Source of the DNA: Desulfovibrionaceae bacterium
GTDB taxonomy: Bacteria > Desulfobacterota > Desulfovibrionia > Desulfovibrionales > Desulfovibrionaceae
Length of the DNA: 56,085 bases
Direction of reading: 5' to 3'
Assembly (NCBI GenBank): GCA_009782775.1
Contig: WRIL01000015.1
Location: 1 to 56,085 of the forward strand
The notes under the pieces were generated by a model. The model made no database searches, was not told the DNA's origin, and worked only from the letters and a program-made list of their open reading frames with translations. Within the stretch, counting starts at the first letter, position 1; each line of letters begins with the position of its first letter. Positions 55,693 to 56,085 of the stretch are shown piece by piece. The translations under genes were made by a program, and so were the position numbers.

Positions 55693-56085
55693 GTCGCCCG
55701 AAGAATATTTCCAGGAACAAAATTTCACTCCGATGCCTCAAAAACAGGGAGTCATGTTTTCGGATGCCGAACTTGCCTTTATGCGCAAGTACATGGGGCT
55801 GGAAACCGTGGACACTTTGCGGAAGATAGGCATTGAAACCAGTCCGGCGCGGGAGGAAAGGCTGGCGACCGCCTCTTTGACCGCGCCTGTTGTTACCGGC
55901 GCTTCCGGAGCCGCCATGCCGTCTTTCCCGGCGGAAACCGCGAAAGGGGTAGGTGTGTTGGATGACTTTACCCAGGCCCTCACCAAGGCTTTGACCCAGG
56001 CCGTCAAGACGGAGAGGACCATGGCTCCCCCCGCCACGGCGCAAGCTCAGGCGGCCGCCCCCACGTCCCAGCCTCCTTCCCGGCC
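55679..56085 (+). CDS. Unknown protein downstream of parA (3' end outside window)
   Basis: The frame opens at ATG 55679, overlapping the end of parA by 14 bases (or at ATG 55685), and runs to the right edge without a stop; 135 residues are visible. The start MSMNKSPEEYFQEQNFTPMP leads into a short helical block (FSDAELAFMRKYMGLETVDTL) and then an Ala/Pro/Thr-rich low-complexity stretch. No family is recognised. The overlap with parA implies coupled expression; by position it could be the ParP-like or scaffold partner of the ParA ATPase. That is inference only. Confidence 0.7.
   Translation, partial: MSMNKSPEEYFQEQNFTPMPQKQGVMFSDAELAFMRKYMGLETVDTLRKIGIETSPAREERLATASLTAPVVTGASGAAMPSFPAETAKGVGVLDDFTQALTKALTQAVKTERTMAPPATAQAQAAAPTSQPPSR

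Overview
The window looks like part of the chromosome of a motile, anaerobic Gram-negative bacterium, most probably a deltaproteobacterium of the Desulfovibrio type (Desulfovibrionaceae). The reasons are indirect: GC-rich coding sequence; a flgB-flgC-fliE-fliF operon behind a near-consensus sigma-54 promoter; single-gene pseudouridine synthase/dephospho-CoA kinase and hydrogenase-like sensor kinase fusions; a NifS/NifU pair; and a cheB-HEAT-cheR-parA cluster. I could not run a search, so this is an inference from gene content. There is no prophage, IS element or CRISPR array. Both ends cut through genes.

Layout. 1-2600: end of a type I restriction subunit (hsdR), an orphan larE and a DHH-family phosphoesterase. 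2840-11980: a sirtuin, then a GntP-type permease, a YdiF-like CoA-transferase, a MaoC hydratase, an acyl-CoA dehydrogenase and a complete fixABCX/ydiQRST-like electron-transfer set, closed by a 16-bp-stem hairpin. This is a self-contained module for import, CoA activation, dehydration and quinone-linked redox of a short (hydroxy)acid. 11976-20000: an envelope phosphoethanolamine transferase fused to a GDPD-like domain, efp, engB, an M18 aminopeptidase behind motAB, and metF. 20166-25400: a 1114-residue hybrid sensor kinase with ferredoxin and [FeFe]-hydrogenase-like input, a glycosyltransferase-like protein and a TPR protein. 25568-28600: flagellar basal-body operon with tandem sigma-70/sigma-54 promoter candidates, ending in a terminator straight after fliF. 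28566-39343: rluD-coaE fusion, aconitase-family protein and TetR repressor on the minus strand, divergent from an RND tripartite efflux pump, with a perfect palindromic operator between them. 39565-42263: V4R sensor protein, a diguanylate cyclase with a repeat-bearing tail, and HU. 42338-47949: a large protein of unknown function, a UPF0173 metallo-hydrolase, an LPS heptosyltransferase, GAPDH and a second MaoC protein. 48116-50620: tRNA-Arg(CCG), a small zinc-ribbon protein, a frameshifted mini-ORF, nifU and nifS. 50913-56085: a chemotaxis cluster (cheB, HEAT-repeat protein, cheR, parA-like ATPase, and an unknown protein running off the end).

The most interesting parts are the sirtuin-plus-Ydi-type module, the hydrogenase-like sensor kinase, the phosphoethanolamine transferase-GDPD fusion, the V4R/diguanylate cyclase pair with four copies of a short tail motif, and the chemotaxis cluster with ParA and HEAT proteins.
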